A stretch of DNA of 64,000 nt from Clarkia xantiana subsp. parviflora (Eukaryota > Streptophyta > Magnoliopsida > Myrtales > Onagraceae). Each line of letters begins with the position of its first letter. Positions within the stretch are counted from its first letter, which is position 1. The DNA lies in contig JAPTYO010000004.1 in assembly GCA_036873135.1 (NCBI GenBank), positions 35,063,105 through 35,127,104 on the forward strand, in the 5' to 3' direction. The notes under the pieces are model-generated. The model did no database searches. It saw only the letters and a program-made list of their open reading frames with translations, and was not told the origin of the DNA. Shown here in pieces: positions 22,675-34,230 of this stretch. A program made the position numbers and the translations under genes.

Positions 22675-25600
22675 ACTCTACGCAGTCCTAGAGATTTCAC
22701 ATGTCTAACAAAGGGATCTCTATTCAAAGGCTTAGTCAAATGATCATCCACCATTTCATTTGTAGACAAATACTTCACTTTAATCATCTTGCGTGCAACC
22801 ATGTCCCTCGCGAAATGATACTTGGTATCAATGTGTTTGGTTCTGTTATGAAACTTAGGATCCTTTGCAAAGAAATTGCTGCTTGACTGTCACAATCAGT
22901 GTTATCAGAACCGGACCGGCGGTCCGACCGGGTCTGAACCGGAACCGGACCGGCGGTCCGACCGGGTCTGAACCGGAACCGGTGCAGTCAATGGTCCGGT
23001 TCAAACAAATCCGGAGAATGTAAGCGAACCCGGTTCGAAAGCCGATTTTTGATCGAACCGGCCGGTTTTGAGCAGACCGGCCGGTCCACCGGTTCGGTGC
23101 CAGAACAAAAAAAAATTGAATTTACTTAAGTTCACAGACGTGATGGAGAGAGAGAATGGTGGAGGAGGCGATGGGTGTGGTTCAGATCTGAAGAATGGGT
23201 GGAAGAGTCCATCTGGTGACTGTATCTCTTTGCCGGAGAGGTATCGTCATCGTCGCCGAGTTGGATCGGGTAAGGCCGGTCATCGTTTCGGTTCGGATTG
23301 GGCCTCTTGTCGACGTCGGAATGGAGAAGAGCGCAGTGATTGAAAGCACCGGATAGAAAAGCGCGCGTAGGAAGATGGACTATTGGTGGTGGATTCTTCC
23401 ATGGGAGAAGGGTAAGTTTACGTGATTCTAGAGAGGATTGATCATCAAAGTTGTATCTGATAGAGAAAGGAAAATTATGAGAGAGAGATGGTGAGTGGGG
23501 TGGGGATGGAGGCGTAAGTCGGGATGTAGGGTGTAGGGTTTGTAATATGGGATGGTTAGAATTTATTGGGCTAACTATTTTTTTGGCCTAGCTGACTTAA
23601 CCAATTAAAACTATATTATGTATTTAGGTTATCAGCAGTTGGACCGGGTTCGAACCAGGTCGGACCGGTCGAACCGGGAACCGGTGGTCTAGACGGTTCG
23701 ACCTCCAGTCCGGTTCTGATAACACTGGTCACAATAAACCAAAATTGGTTCAGTCTTTTCTGCAATATCCATCAGATGCTCAATGAACCTCTTTAGCCAA
23801 ACAGCCTCTTGTGTTGCTGTCGCGAGCGCCACATATTCAGCTTCCATGGTAGAAATGGACACACAAGACTGCTTCTTACTACACCAAGAGATAGCACCAT
23901 TGCACATCTTGAACACATATCCAGAGGTGGACTTCCGTTCGTCAAGGTCTCCTGAATAGTCGACATCACTGTATCCTTCTAGACGGAGACTCTAACCTCC
24001 TCGGTAACAAAGCGCATAATCAGCAGTCCCTTTCAGGTATCTCATGATCCTCTTCACAGCTTTCCAATGTGACGGTCCTGGATCGGATTGAAATCTACTT
24101 ACAAAGCCCACGGCCTGACAAATATCCGGTCTAGTGCACACCATTGCATACATCAGACTTTCGATTGCGTTCCTGTATGGTACTCAATTCATTCTCTCTC
24201 TTTCTTCTGGAGTCTTTGGACACATTTTGTTGCTCAAGGCTTGGCCTTTACTGATAGGAGTCTCGATATGGTTACATGCTTGCATACTAAACCGTTCTAG
24301 AACCTTGTTGATGTAGCTCTCTTGCGAAATATACAACAACTTCTTTGAACGATCTCTCGAGATCTTTATCCCAAGAATGTAATTAGCATTACCCATATCT
24401 TTCATCTCAAATTGAGAGGACAACCAGGTCTTAACCTCGTTTAAAACTCCTTATCATTTCCAGCTATCAATATGTCATCGACGTACAATGTCATAAACAC
24501 GAACTTACTCTCAGACCTTTTGGTATAAACGCAATGGCCGTCATTCATCATGACAAATCCATTATATACAACCACATCATGAAATCGTTTGTACCAATTC
24601 CTTGACTATTGCTTTAGACCATAAATGGACTTTAAGAGTCGACAAACTTTACGTTCGTGACCTTCTACTACGAAGCACTCAGGTTGCTCCATGTAGATTT
24701 CCTCGTCTAAATCTCCATTGAGAAAAGCAGTTTTAACATCCATTTGATGTAATTCAAGGTCTAGGTTAGCTACTATAGCCAAGATTAGTCGGATTGAGGA
24801 TAAACGCACGGCTGGGGAAAACGTCTCATCGTAATCTATTCCATATATTTGCGTATAACCCTTGGACACTGATCGAGGCTTGTATCGCTCAATCGTGCCG
24901 TCAGCCTTAAGTTTTATCTTAAGGACCCATTTGGCCCCTATAGCTTTTCGTCCTTGAGGAAGGTCAACTAGATCCCAAACGTTGTTGGCCCTCGTAGACT
25001 CCATTTCCTCTTCCATCACTTTTGTCCATTTATCTTTAGAAGGGCTTGAAATGGCTTCAGACACATTCCGTGGCTCATTTTCATCTTGGAGGAGCAATGA
25101 AAAGAGTTCACCGCCTTGGATTTCAAACCGCCGACGTGGAATCTTTTTACGGGACCCTCGTCCCATTTGAGGTTCATTTAACCTTGTGTCAATACTCCCA
25201 CTTGGATTAAGATCCATCTCATCACTCCCAATTGGAGCAACAAAGTCGTCTTCATTCGTCACATATGATGAAGGAGGTTGTTGGTGACGAATTTCTTCAT
25301 CCCCTAAAATCCTCACACTCGAATGAGGCGAGTTTTGATGGTCTAAATCATCTGATTCATAAAGAGATAAGTCCTGACCTATCTCACCCTTCCTTGGGAA
25401 CTCATCCTCAATGAATTGGGCATTGCGCGATTCATATTCAGTAACGCTCCCACTATCTTGCAGCCCTATAAACACGTAACCTTTAGAGGTTGATGAGTAG
25501 CGTACAAACACACTCTTTTTACCTCTCGGGCCCAATTTGCCATATTTATGCGAGAGATCGTGTGTATAGGCTGCACATCCCCATGGCTTCAATTCGCTTA

Positions 25601-26750
25601 AGTCCAGACGTCTTCCGGTCCATAGCTCATAAGGAGTGGTCGCAACTGATTTTGTAGGCACACGGTTAAGGACATATGTTGCAGTCAATAACGCATCGCC
25701 CCAAAAGGCAATAGGTAATTGAGCTTGTGCCATCATAGACCTAACCATTTCAAGTAGTGTTCTATTACGTCTCTTCGCTACACCATTTTGTTGCGGAGTA
25801 TGAGGAATCGTCAACTGACGAACGATACCTTTTTCATCACATAACCCATGGAATTGTGCCGAAAGATACTCACGGCCTCGGTCAGTCCGAAGGCACTTAA
25901 TCTTTCGATCTAATTGATTTTCCACTAAGTTTATATAACTCACGAAACACCTAAGTGCGTCCGATTTGTGGGAAATCAAATATACATGTCCATAACGGGT
26001 ATAATCGTCGATAAATGTGATGAAGTAATACGCACCGTGCCTAGCCCGTACATTCATGGGCCCGCAAATGTCCGAATGGACTAGTTCGAGAGGAAATTCA
26101 GCTCTGGTTGCCTTACTAAAAGGCTTTCTGGCGGATTTACCGGCTAGACAACATTCACACGTAGACAATTCCACATGTTGAACACCTGGCAGCAAGTTTT
26201 GATTCGTAAGCCGTTGCATCCTATGTTGGCCAATATGACCTAGTCTAGCGTGCCATACATCCATATCACTATCAAAACCGCGAGAGGAAGTAATCAATGA
26301 AGAACTTGAAGTTTCGTAAACATCCAAGTCTAATATAATAAAACCACCAGAAATAAAACATTGTCCATACAAAGTCGACCCATTGGTCAAAGTAAAAACA
26401 TTGTCATGAAAACATAAACGAAAACCTAACAACATCAAAACAGAAACTGAAACAACATTCCGTCGGATTTGAGGAGCGTAAAGGACGTCGTGCAACAAAA
26501 GGGTTCGACCGTCACGCATGACTAACTTGCATGTCCCGATCCCTAACATAGCCACTCGCGTGTTGTTTCCGACATAGCTCCACGAGGAAGCCGACGGAAG
26601 TCGACATATGCATTCCGGTCCCGAGCTATATGGTCGGTCGCCCCTGAGTCAACGATCCATAAAGGATTAGATTCAGATAGAAAAACCGAACTAGAGACAT
26701 TAAGTTCACTAGTTTCAGCGTCAAGACAAACCTAGCGCTTGGGTTCAGTG
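22675..26750 (-). pseudogene. Copia element 1 pol (protease-integrase-RT-RNase H), broken
   Basis: Protease: IVDSGATDHIARD near 26625-26665, then a frameshift. The main frame at 24606-26555 holds the GAG-pre-integrase region (WHARLGHIGQHRMQRL), integrase (VHSDICGP, CLRTDRGREYLS) and the RT start (IGAKWVLKIKLKADGTIERY, DVKTAFLNGDLDEEIYMEQP). Integrase reads PQQNGVAKRRNRTLLEM: the expected catalytic Glu (VAERRNR) is Lys. A stop follows YGLKQ near 24605; the RT YVDD box survives (TLYVDDILIAGND, about 24460-24490). RNase H (SWCSKKQSCVSISTMEAEYV) is split by the hAT element at 22897-23727 and resumes as DPKFHNRTKHIDTKYHFARD. Overall inactive. Confidence 0.9.
22897..23727 (+). mobile_element. hAT GC family copy 3, nested in Copia RNase H
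   Basis: CAGTGTTATCAGAACCGGAC..CTGATAACACTG with the perfect 8-bp duplication GTCACAAT at 22889-22896 and 23728-23735. The long GC-rich left end includes a tandem duplication of a ~33-bp unit (22911-22980). The interior (23100-23600) is GA-rich and gene-like. No transposase. It interrupts the Copia RNase H frame in the codons for YCD. Confidence 0.92.
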
Positions 26751-27586
26751 CATTCTTTCGAAAAATGGCATTGCTGGCCACAATTGAAGCACTTAACCTT
26801 TGTAGCAGCTCGCACACGGACTTTCTTTTTCTGCTTGGGCTTACTATCTGCCTTAGGTTTCTTGCTTGGACCAGCCTGCTCATGGACTTTCTCTACCCTC
26901 TTCCTCTTGAACCCACCTTTGGGTTTAGAAGATGATGTCATATGCAATTCCGACAAAGACCTAGTTGCTTGGAGGCGGTCCTCCTCTAACTCAAGATGCC
27001 TCCGAACATCTTCCAGAGTGCGAATCTGAGTATTATGGGTAAGGGTAGTCTTCATCAGGTTCCAAGAGCTTGGAAGTGAACGAATCACTGCCTGAACTTG
27101 TTGCTCATCAGTCAACATATGACCAGCATCACTTAACTCAGATATCATATTACCCATTTGGCGGATATGTGTCCTCATTGAGTGCTCGGGACGCTTCTTA
27201 TAGGAATCAAACCTAACGGTCAAAGACTGTACCCTTGCAATCGAGTAGGTACCAAACCTATCCCGTAGGTCCGTAGGGCGATCCAGAGGTCCATAGCCCT
27301 CTTATGGTTCTTGAATTCCTTCAGAATATCATCCTCCAAAGCACTCAGCAAAGTGATGCGAGCTAGGTTATCTGCCTTTTTTCCAGTTATTGTAGGCTGC
27401 AAGCTCACTCCGATGCTGAGCCGTATTCCCAGCTTCGGGTTCATTCATGACATTGTTTATGGCCACCAGAGTTTCTCGGAATTCGAGCACATACTGGATC
27501 TTAATACTCCAGACGTCATAATTATCGCCATTCAGCTTCAAACCCTTGTTCAGCTCAGCGATGACATTGTTGCTTGAAGTTGCCAT
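26732..27586 (-). pseudogene. Copia element 1 gag, frameshifted
   Basis: Starts at 27586 with MATSSNNVIAELNKGLKLNG, includes NYDVWSIKIQYVLEF (a UBN2/Copia gag motif), shifts frame twice (about 27370 and 27230), and ends with a CCHC knuckle CFNCGQQCHFSKEC near 26750-26790 in the 26732-27223 frame. A Lys-rich stretch precedes the knuckle. Confidence 0.88.
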
Positions 27587-29445
27587 TCTTCACACATAAA
27601 GAATAGCACATCAGGATCATATTTGCACGCAAGATACAATGTTCCACACACACACATGCTTTCACTTAACCTATTTATTGACTAAATAATTAACACAAGC
27701 ATGACCCGGAGTCAAAAGTTCACTATGTTCCCAATCATCGTCCTAAAGTACATGCTACGTGATAATCAATTCGGCCGATAAATAAGTCAAGTTCCCAACT
27801 CACGTCAATCATGAACATGCTTCATAAATCAATTGCTACGAGTTTAATAACAAATTAGCATGTATCAATTTCATGGTTCAATCATGTATTTGAGCATGTT
27901 AACATGAATGATAAGAAACATGGATATGACATCAACATATATGACGAATCATGCTAGCATGGACATTATGCAATCCTATACATGGATAATATATGAATCA
28001 ACATGTATTATGCTTAGCAAAATAAATCACGTCATATCTAGCAAACATGCATGCTTTGTTTAATGTACCCTACACATGGATACTAAACAACTATAACAAG
28101 TATCATGCTTAATAAATAACTAAAAGCTAGCACCCAATTTCGGACATTAGCAAGACTAACTCGCATCAAAACTTCGTTTAAAAGACTTAGGGACCGTCAT
28201 GTAAATTCTCAAAAGTTACGTTTAGAGGGTTATTTCCAGGTGGACCGAAGGGTTTGCGAGACAGGCCCCAACACTCCCTTTTCTTAGACAGAACATAGTT
28301 CCCAGGTCGGGGAGGAGGGGGCGCGGCGTCAAGTGTCCACTTCAAGCTCGGTCTTTCTAGACATAATTATTTCCTCAATTTCAACTCGAGAATATTACAA
28401 TCAAGTCCCCTAATACTTCCGAAACTTATTCCACATGTAGTTGAAACAAATTCGAACTACGGGGGCCAAAATGCAATTTTATATATATATATAAAAGCAC
28501 CCTAAGCATGATACTAATAAATTAAGCATGCAATTCATTGCTGATAAAAGATTAGGGACTAAATAGTAAATAAAAAATTGCCCAAAAAAAGTTTTTAACG
28601 GTAAAAAAACGGCCGGGATTTTTTTTGTTAAAAAAAGGGGTTGACTGAAGTCAATTCTGAAAAAAAAAAAAAACGACCCATGGTTAAATAAGAATGGGTC
28701 TCAGCCTAAATAGTAAATGGGCCCAGGTATTGAAAAAAAAAAACTAGCCCAAAGTTTAGGAAAAAAAAGCTCAATCTAGCTTTGGAAATAAAGCTAGTCA
28801 CGTGAGGGTCCAAAACAACCCACATGATTTTTTTTTTAAATAAGACCATCCGACCCGAATAATAAAGGCAAACCCGATCCACCCGTTTCTCTCATCTTCC
28901 TCACCCGAAAAATACGTAAATAAACTGCAGGCAACCACCCACTCATGCAACCCACGACCTAGCCATCACTCCCACTCATTTCTCAACTGTTTTGCTCGTA
29001 ACCGTCACCGGCGACACACCACCGTAGACTCGTGATAACCGTTCGTAAAAATACTCATTCCGGCGAGAAAAAAAATATTTTCGAAAAAAACTTTGAGCTA
29101 CGTGTGGCGACCATGGCCGCCGCTTTTACCATGGAGGTGGCCGTTGCCTCACCCCATGCTTAGGCTACACGAACGAACCGTGAACATGACCACACGAACG
29201 ATGCAAATTGAGTAGGAGCTTCATGGCCACGTTCGGCCACGAAAACGACCATTTTTCGTCGGGGTTCTTCGGGAACTCGCTACCATCACAGCTGCGAACC
29301 TTTGTGGGTGATAGTGAGCGTCTAATACTCATAGATGATAGGCCGGACACATCCGAAACGGGCGGACGATGAAAACTCCAAAAATCGGCGGGAGTTCAGC
29401 AAAACCATCACGACGACGATGTCGGTGCCGGAGACCGAACCTTCG
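27587..29445 (-). other. Leader of Copia element 1
   Basis: About 1.86 kb between primer site and gag, unusually long. It is AT-rich with many CATG-containing words at 27600-28130, several poly-A/T runs, and a GC-richer part with short frames at 29100-29440. No captured gene was recognised. Confidence 0.55.
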
Positions 29446-29457
29446 GCTCTGATACCA
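29446..29457 (-). promoter_or_regulatory. Primer-binding site (initiator Met tRNA type)
   Basis: On the minus strand TGGTATCAGAGC, one base after the 5' LTR. This is complementary to the 3' end of plant initiator tRNA-Met and typical for Copia. Confidence 0.88.
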
Positions 29458-29458
29458 A

Positions 29459-29917
29459 TGAAGGAAACCGACGTACATGCCAAGCAAATCAACAACCGAA
29501 TTAGTACGTACACAATGCGGTAGTTATAGGAACGATACGTTACCTTCGAACGTGGCGGTTTGCGGCGGCGGAAGCGGATCGTCGTAGTCGATTCGGAATC
29601 ACGGCGATGACGGAATGCCGGTCGGAGAGGTACGTCACTAGGCGGAGCGTACCTCGGTCTCCACGGATGATGATCCTATAGACAAACTAGAGAGCTCTAT
29701 ATGTGGAGGGGATGGAGTAGGCGTGAGATGCATCTCCTAGGCCAGAACCAAGGCCTTTATATAGGCAAGGAGAGGCCAAGAGCAGTTAACGACTTTAGGG
29801 ATCTAACACATTAGTCTCCGCTCTTTTTATGGAGCGGTTGTCGAGTTCGGGGACTCGACACAACGGTCTCCGATCTCTCTGATACCTACACTAGCACCCC
29901 GTATGGGTGCAATATCC
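29459..29917 (-). repeat. 5' LTR of Copia element 1
   Basis: Matches 21170-21632 with about 19 differences, mostly transitions. A TATATAAAGG-like box is present on the minus strand near 29755. It lacks the first 4-5 bases found in the other LTR. Confidence 0.88.
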
Positions 29918-30085
29918 CCGGAAGTGCGAGAAAAATAAATTAAAATGAATTTATAAAATATTTGAAATAAAATGTATGAGAACTTGCTTATATGGACGAA
30001 ACTTATATATCAGAATATATTTATTCTGACACAATAGAAGAGTATGTCATTGTTGAGATCCATGTTCTTGTTACTGATAGTTTGC

Positions 30086-30150
30086 TGTGCAGACTTTGTT
30101 TTCTCTGAAACCTGAAACTTCTGATCCACCTCCTCGACCTTGTCGCTCAC
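30086..30150 (-). pseudogene. Fragment resembling BPA1-type RNA-binding protein
   Basis: Minus-strand text VEEVDQKFQVSEKTKSA closely matches, from memory, the helical C-terminal part of plant BPA1 (binding partner of ACD11) RRM proteins, where the block reads VREVDQKYQVSEKTKSA. The flanking text does not keep the family sequence, and no RRM was found nearby, so this is an isolated exon scrap. Confidence 0.4.
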
Positions 30151-31732
30151 CCGAATAGGGTAGTGTACTAATCCTCACCCGAAGTTCTGGAGTTTACTAA
30201 AAACAGCTCTAGAAATATCATTCGCATGCTTCAGTCCATAGAAAGCCCGATTCAGATCCTACATAGAGTAATGCGTGAAATACAGAAAACTTAGTAGGCT
30301 AAAGCAAAATTCTCCCAGATAACCATACTTGCACATATATCTCATCATTTCATGTCCAAATATATGTTATAATCCACAAATAGGGCCAGTAAATCGTATA
30401 TCGCATCAAACAAACATTTTAAAAGTACAAGAAACTAACTTTGAAAGCATGTTGAAGAAATCCTGCAGTGCTCGGACTTGAAACATAGTTGAAAATTTAA
30501 AATTACAACAACTCGATCATCACAATAAATTCAAAATAGAAGAGAGTCTCTTTAGTTCATGCATTCATTTACCTCTTGTGCTGCTTTAGTTTCTTTTATC
30601 AGGTTCATGACACTCATTGCATCAGTGATCTCTTTTATAATAGAAAATTGGCTGCTTCCTTTTATTTTTATATGCTAAATAAATTATTTTTGTTACAATG
30701 AGGGGTTGGTTTCAACTTGCACAGAACCACCAGCAATGTGATATAGGCCAAAATAATGATGGATTAGACCACAAAAATCTACTCAAAGCTTATTGCTCGA
30801 TAAGTACAAACTACATTATTCAAAGTGGTCAACAAAAACATGTGAAAGCAAGCAATTGGACTTGTAATAATCCACTCCAACTGTCAAAGTGTAGACCCGA
30901 GCAGTCAAAAAGGATCTAAATACTTACAATTCTTGTTCTAGTTTTGCCATTAGATTTAAAAATCTTGATCAAATTAAGAATCCAAACTCCATGTAAATCT
31001 TTGCAGGAAATAAATATCTAGAGATCACTAATGCTAACCTCGAACATTCTCTTCAATGACTCCTCGTCACCTAAGAAAATATTTGTAGTAAATAATGATC
31101 TAGAAACCGTAAAAGCTAACCTCGAACTTTCCAGCCAACTGCAGAGACAAATTACTGACAAACTCACCCAAAAACACCAGTAATTCAATAACGCATCAAA
31201 AGAGAGTGCAAAAAATAAACAACCAATCAGCAACTCACCCATCAGCACAACAGAGAATAACATAAAAACATGGAAATTCATACCATCAAGAGAGAGTGCA
31301 GAAAATTAAGTTTTGTAATGTTGCGACGTTCAAATTCTAAAACTTGCTGCTTCGGTTCTGTTGTCTAAACATTGAATTTAAAGATGTTCTACAATTTGCT
31401 GCCTCAAGTTCTCAATCTTCTGTAAAATCATAAATCAAATCGTCAATTGAGAAAATGGAATTACATTCCAAATAATTTTTTAAAAAAATAAGAAGATCAG
31501 AGTTTACACTTCTAGCTCTTTCTGCAAATTGAATTACCAGCAACAAGTAATTTTATCTTCTCTGCAAATTGACCAGATCAACAATAAGAAGACACAAATT
31601 ACCGAAACACATCGAGAACGACTAAACTTACCTTATTGAGAGGCTTCCGTTTAGCGACAAACATCGAATTGGATGCAGCGGGAGAGAAGGATAAAGTCAG
31701 ATGGGTGTCGGGAATGTTTTGGGGTGTAAGAA

Positions 31733-31853
31733 AGATCTTCTCTTGTCTGCTCAAGATCTCTGTAAGCGCTCAATGCTCTTTCTTCTGACTCAATCTTGGA
31801 TGCTCTCTCCTCCTCGAAGATAATCTTTATTATATCAAGCTCGAGTTGCAGAG
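31733..31853 (-). pseudogene. Coiled-coil exon fragment, family unknown
   Basis: Minus-strand reading gives FEEERASKIESEERALSAYR and then DLEQTREDLS, a charged heptad-like helix. The upstream text on the same strand is acidic (SEEMPMELYMYDEEDHKEMD) but in another frame. It is probably a decayed exon of a coiled-coil protein; I cannot assign a family. Confidence 0.35.
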
Positions 31854-33409
31854 GTATGATATCTTCTGCATTGCAGTAGGTTTCTCTTGATCCATCTCTT
31901 TATGATCTTCTTCATCATACATGTATAGTTCCATGGGCATCTCTTCAGATGTATTCTGAAATCATGTCATGATAATAATTATATAAAATCTTGAGAGAAA
32001 GAATCATGAATTTCAGACAACTTATAATATATGAAAGATCAAATTACCTTTTCTAAATCTTCAGTCCTGAAAACCAAATTTCCCTAATATGGAGCGTAGA
32101 TCATCTAATTCTATGTACGATATCAGGTAATTTTTTTTAACCAAATGGTTAGTGAAGATTAAAAATATTGCCCCAACCATCTTCGGTTTATCCTTCGGTT
32201 CAACTATCAATAACCAAATCATATATCCTAAAATCGAAATTAAAACAAATCACATTTATAAACACAATCTCAGACTCAAAACCACACATTAATAGCATAA
32301 CATATACATGCAATTTACAATAAGATAACCTTATTGAAAAAATCAATGATCCCAATGCAAAAATCAGTGATCCCTTGAAGAATGTTGGAGGGTTTGTTTT
32401 GGTCGTGTTACCCACTTCTCCTCTCTTAAATCGAGAAACTGAAGATAGAATTTTGATTATTCTACGAACTTTGAACAAAAATTAGATTAAACCAAATTGA
32501 ATTTAGATAGAAAAAATCTCTATCGCTACCTACACGAAAAATTATTTTGATTCTGCATATTCAAGCCATTGAACAGTCTAAACCATAAAGATAAGTACAA
32601 AATCCAAAAATAAGCTAATTCGAGAGTGGATAAGATTCACCGGACATTTATGTGTTAAAAAATATACATTTGAAGCAACAACAACGACAACTCTGAAAGA
32701 TCTCCAGGACAATGCCCCAGCTATCAACGGTCCAAATGAAGCGAACTTCACCTATGAAGCCTTAATCCCTTTGAATGAAGGCACTGATCTAGCCGACAAA
32801 ACTGATGGTGCTAGGAGTTGACTGATTGTCATTTCTACGACAATTGAATCAAGATTTGAGAAGGAAGAAGAGAATCGTGGGAATCTTAATTGAAGCAACA
32901 AGTGTAAAATTGACCGATAAATGAACTATACAACATCAATTGAAATTGCTCAACAGAATCTTGATTGAAAAAAAAAAAACAAATTTAAAAGGAGACTATA
33001 AAATATTCATTTCATTCGAAGATCTCAAAAAGCAATTGATGCAAAATTACCTGAACCGATGAATCCCACATGCGACCCAATGTAGCTATTGAAAACCCAA
33101 ATGCTCGTGTTGGACAAAGAATCAGAGGGGTTCCGGTGCGGAATCGAAACCACCATGACTGACATATCGTCTTCTATGGCGTCTTATGAGGAGTTGGAGA
33201 CGAATTGAAGGCTGTAATAGACGAATTGAACAATTGGAAGGTAATGTATGCTTACCGCAGAAGAATGAATGTTCTATTGATAGTTGAGACGCTTCACTAA
33301 TATTATGCCCATGAGTCGCTTGGAAAGTGGAGAAGAAGAGTGTGTTCGATTAAAGCGCACGTAAAAAACTTGACTGATGTGGCGGTTCAGAGAGTTGCTC
33401 CACTATGAG

Positions 33410-33582
33410 AAATTCTTCACTACATCGGATCCAACACGTGGATCCGATGTGGTGGCCCATCAGCCAATCAGATGATGACATCTGTCAAAATTAACCTGAC
33501 ATGTGTACAGTTGTCATCTTTTAATTGGCTAATGGGCCACCACATCGGATCCAACACGTGGATCCGATGTACTGAAGAATTA
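33410..33582. mobile_element. Palindromic MITE
   Basis: The ~55-bp arms (AATTCTTCACTACATCGG.. and its reverse complement at the right) are nearly identical and each contains an inner palindrome CATCGGATCC..GGATCCGATG. ATGAG flanks both ends (33405-33409 and 33583-33587) as a candidate 5-bp duplication. Non-coding. Confidence 0.72.
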
Positions 33583-33587
33583 ATGAG

Positions 33588-34107
33588 GTCCTCACACTCT
33601 CTTTCATGCTAAATCTATATATATTAATTAATTAATTAATAATAATAATAATATAAAAAAGATAAACTTCTTTAAAAATTTAGGAAAAAATTATTGATTT
33701 TTTATTATTAATAAATATTTCTAAAACGAAACTTATTAGCTTGGAAAATAAAAACACTAAAATAGTTGGAGAATTCCTAAAAACATGATTTTCTTTGTTA
33801 TTTTTAGAAGAATAAATATAAAACTGTAAAATATTTTTACAACTATTGATTAAGTAAGTCATCATAAATTGTGGTTACTGGAAATGACAACAGAAAGACC
33901 AAATAAAATGATCAAGTAATAATAATATTTAAATCACCGGAAGGCAGAGCATAATCAGTGGCACCTCATCATAGATACGTGGCACCTTCCGGCCAAACAG
34001 TTAGTCACAACGGCACGATCTCCTGTCGTTTTGTTCCTACCCCACGTTAGGTTAGGCCCCCTGCTCTGCTCTAAGTTTGATTACCAAAATATCCTTCCGG
34101 TTCGACC
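33588..34107. other. AT-rich region and promoter of serine-rich gene
   Basis: No gene. The proximal part (33950-34107) has higher GC content and leads into the TATA box at 34108. Confidence 0.4.
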
Positions 34108-34116
34108 CTATAAATG
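34108..34116 (+). promoter_or_regulatory. TATA box of the serine-rich protein gene
   Basis: CTATAAATG in a CCCTATAAATGAAGG context. The first ATG of the long frame (34114) lies inside this box, so transcription should start about 30 bp downstream and translation at the next in-frame ATG, 34231. Confidence 0.6.
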
Positions 34117-34230
34117 AAGGCTGCGTTATTGGCTAGGTTTGCCGAATTAGCCAGTCCAGTCGATCTCCCCTTGAGGGAGACGCCACCGCACAAACCCTTA
34201 ACCTCTCTCTTCCTCCCTGGTGGTCTGGTT

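Larger units (their letters stand above)
21170..29917 (-). mobile_element. Copia element 1 (Ty1/Pseudoviridae-type), minus strand
   Basis: LTRs: 3' LTR at 21170-21632 and 5' LTR at 29459-29917, about 460 bp, differing at about 19 sites by eye (roughly 4%). Order on the minus strand: 5' LTR, primer site, 1.86-kb leader, gag, protease, integrase, RT, RNase H, about 1 kb of 3' region, a purine-rich tract (GTGAGTGGGAGA), 3' LTR. Excluding the nested hAT it is about 7.9 kb, long for Copia. Many frameshifts and stops make it defective. The 5' LTR lacks its terminal TGTA, and no matching 5-bp duplication is visible. Confidence 0.92.
29918..33404. other. Intergenic with decayed minus-strand exon-like pieces
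   Basis: No intact gene. Two coding scraps are listed separately. A short minus-strand piece near 31640-31670 reads MFVAKRKPLNK followed by a GT donor-like site. Plus-strand 32680-32820 reads through as an acidic frame (LKDLQDNAPAINGPNEANF) with no family recognised. Confidence 0.4.

Noticed and set aside
24982..25414. Plus-strand frames over Copia 1 pol
   Set aside because: Antisense shadows of the 649-codon pol frame.
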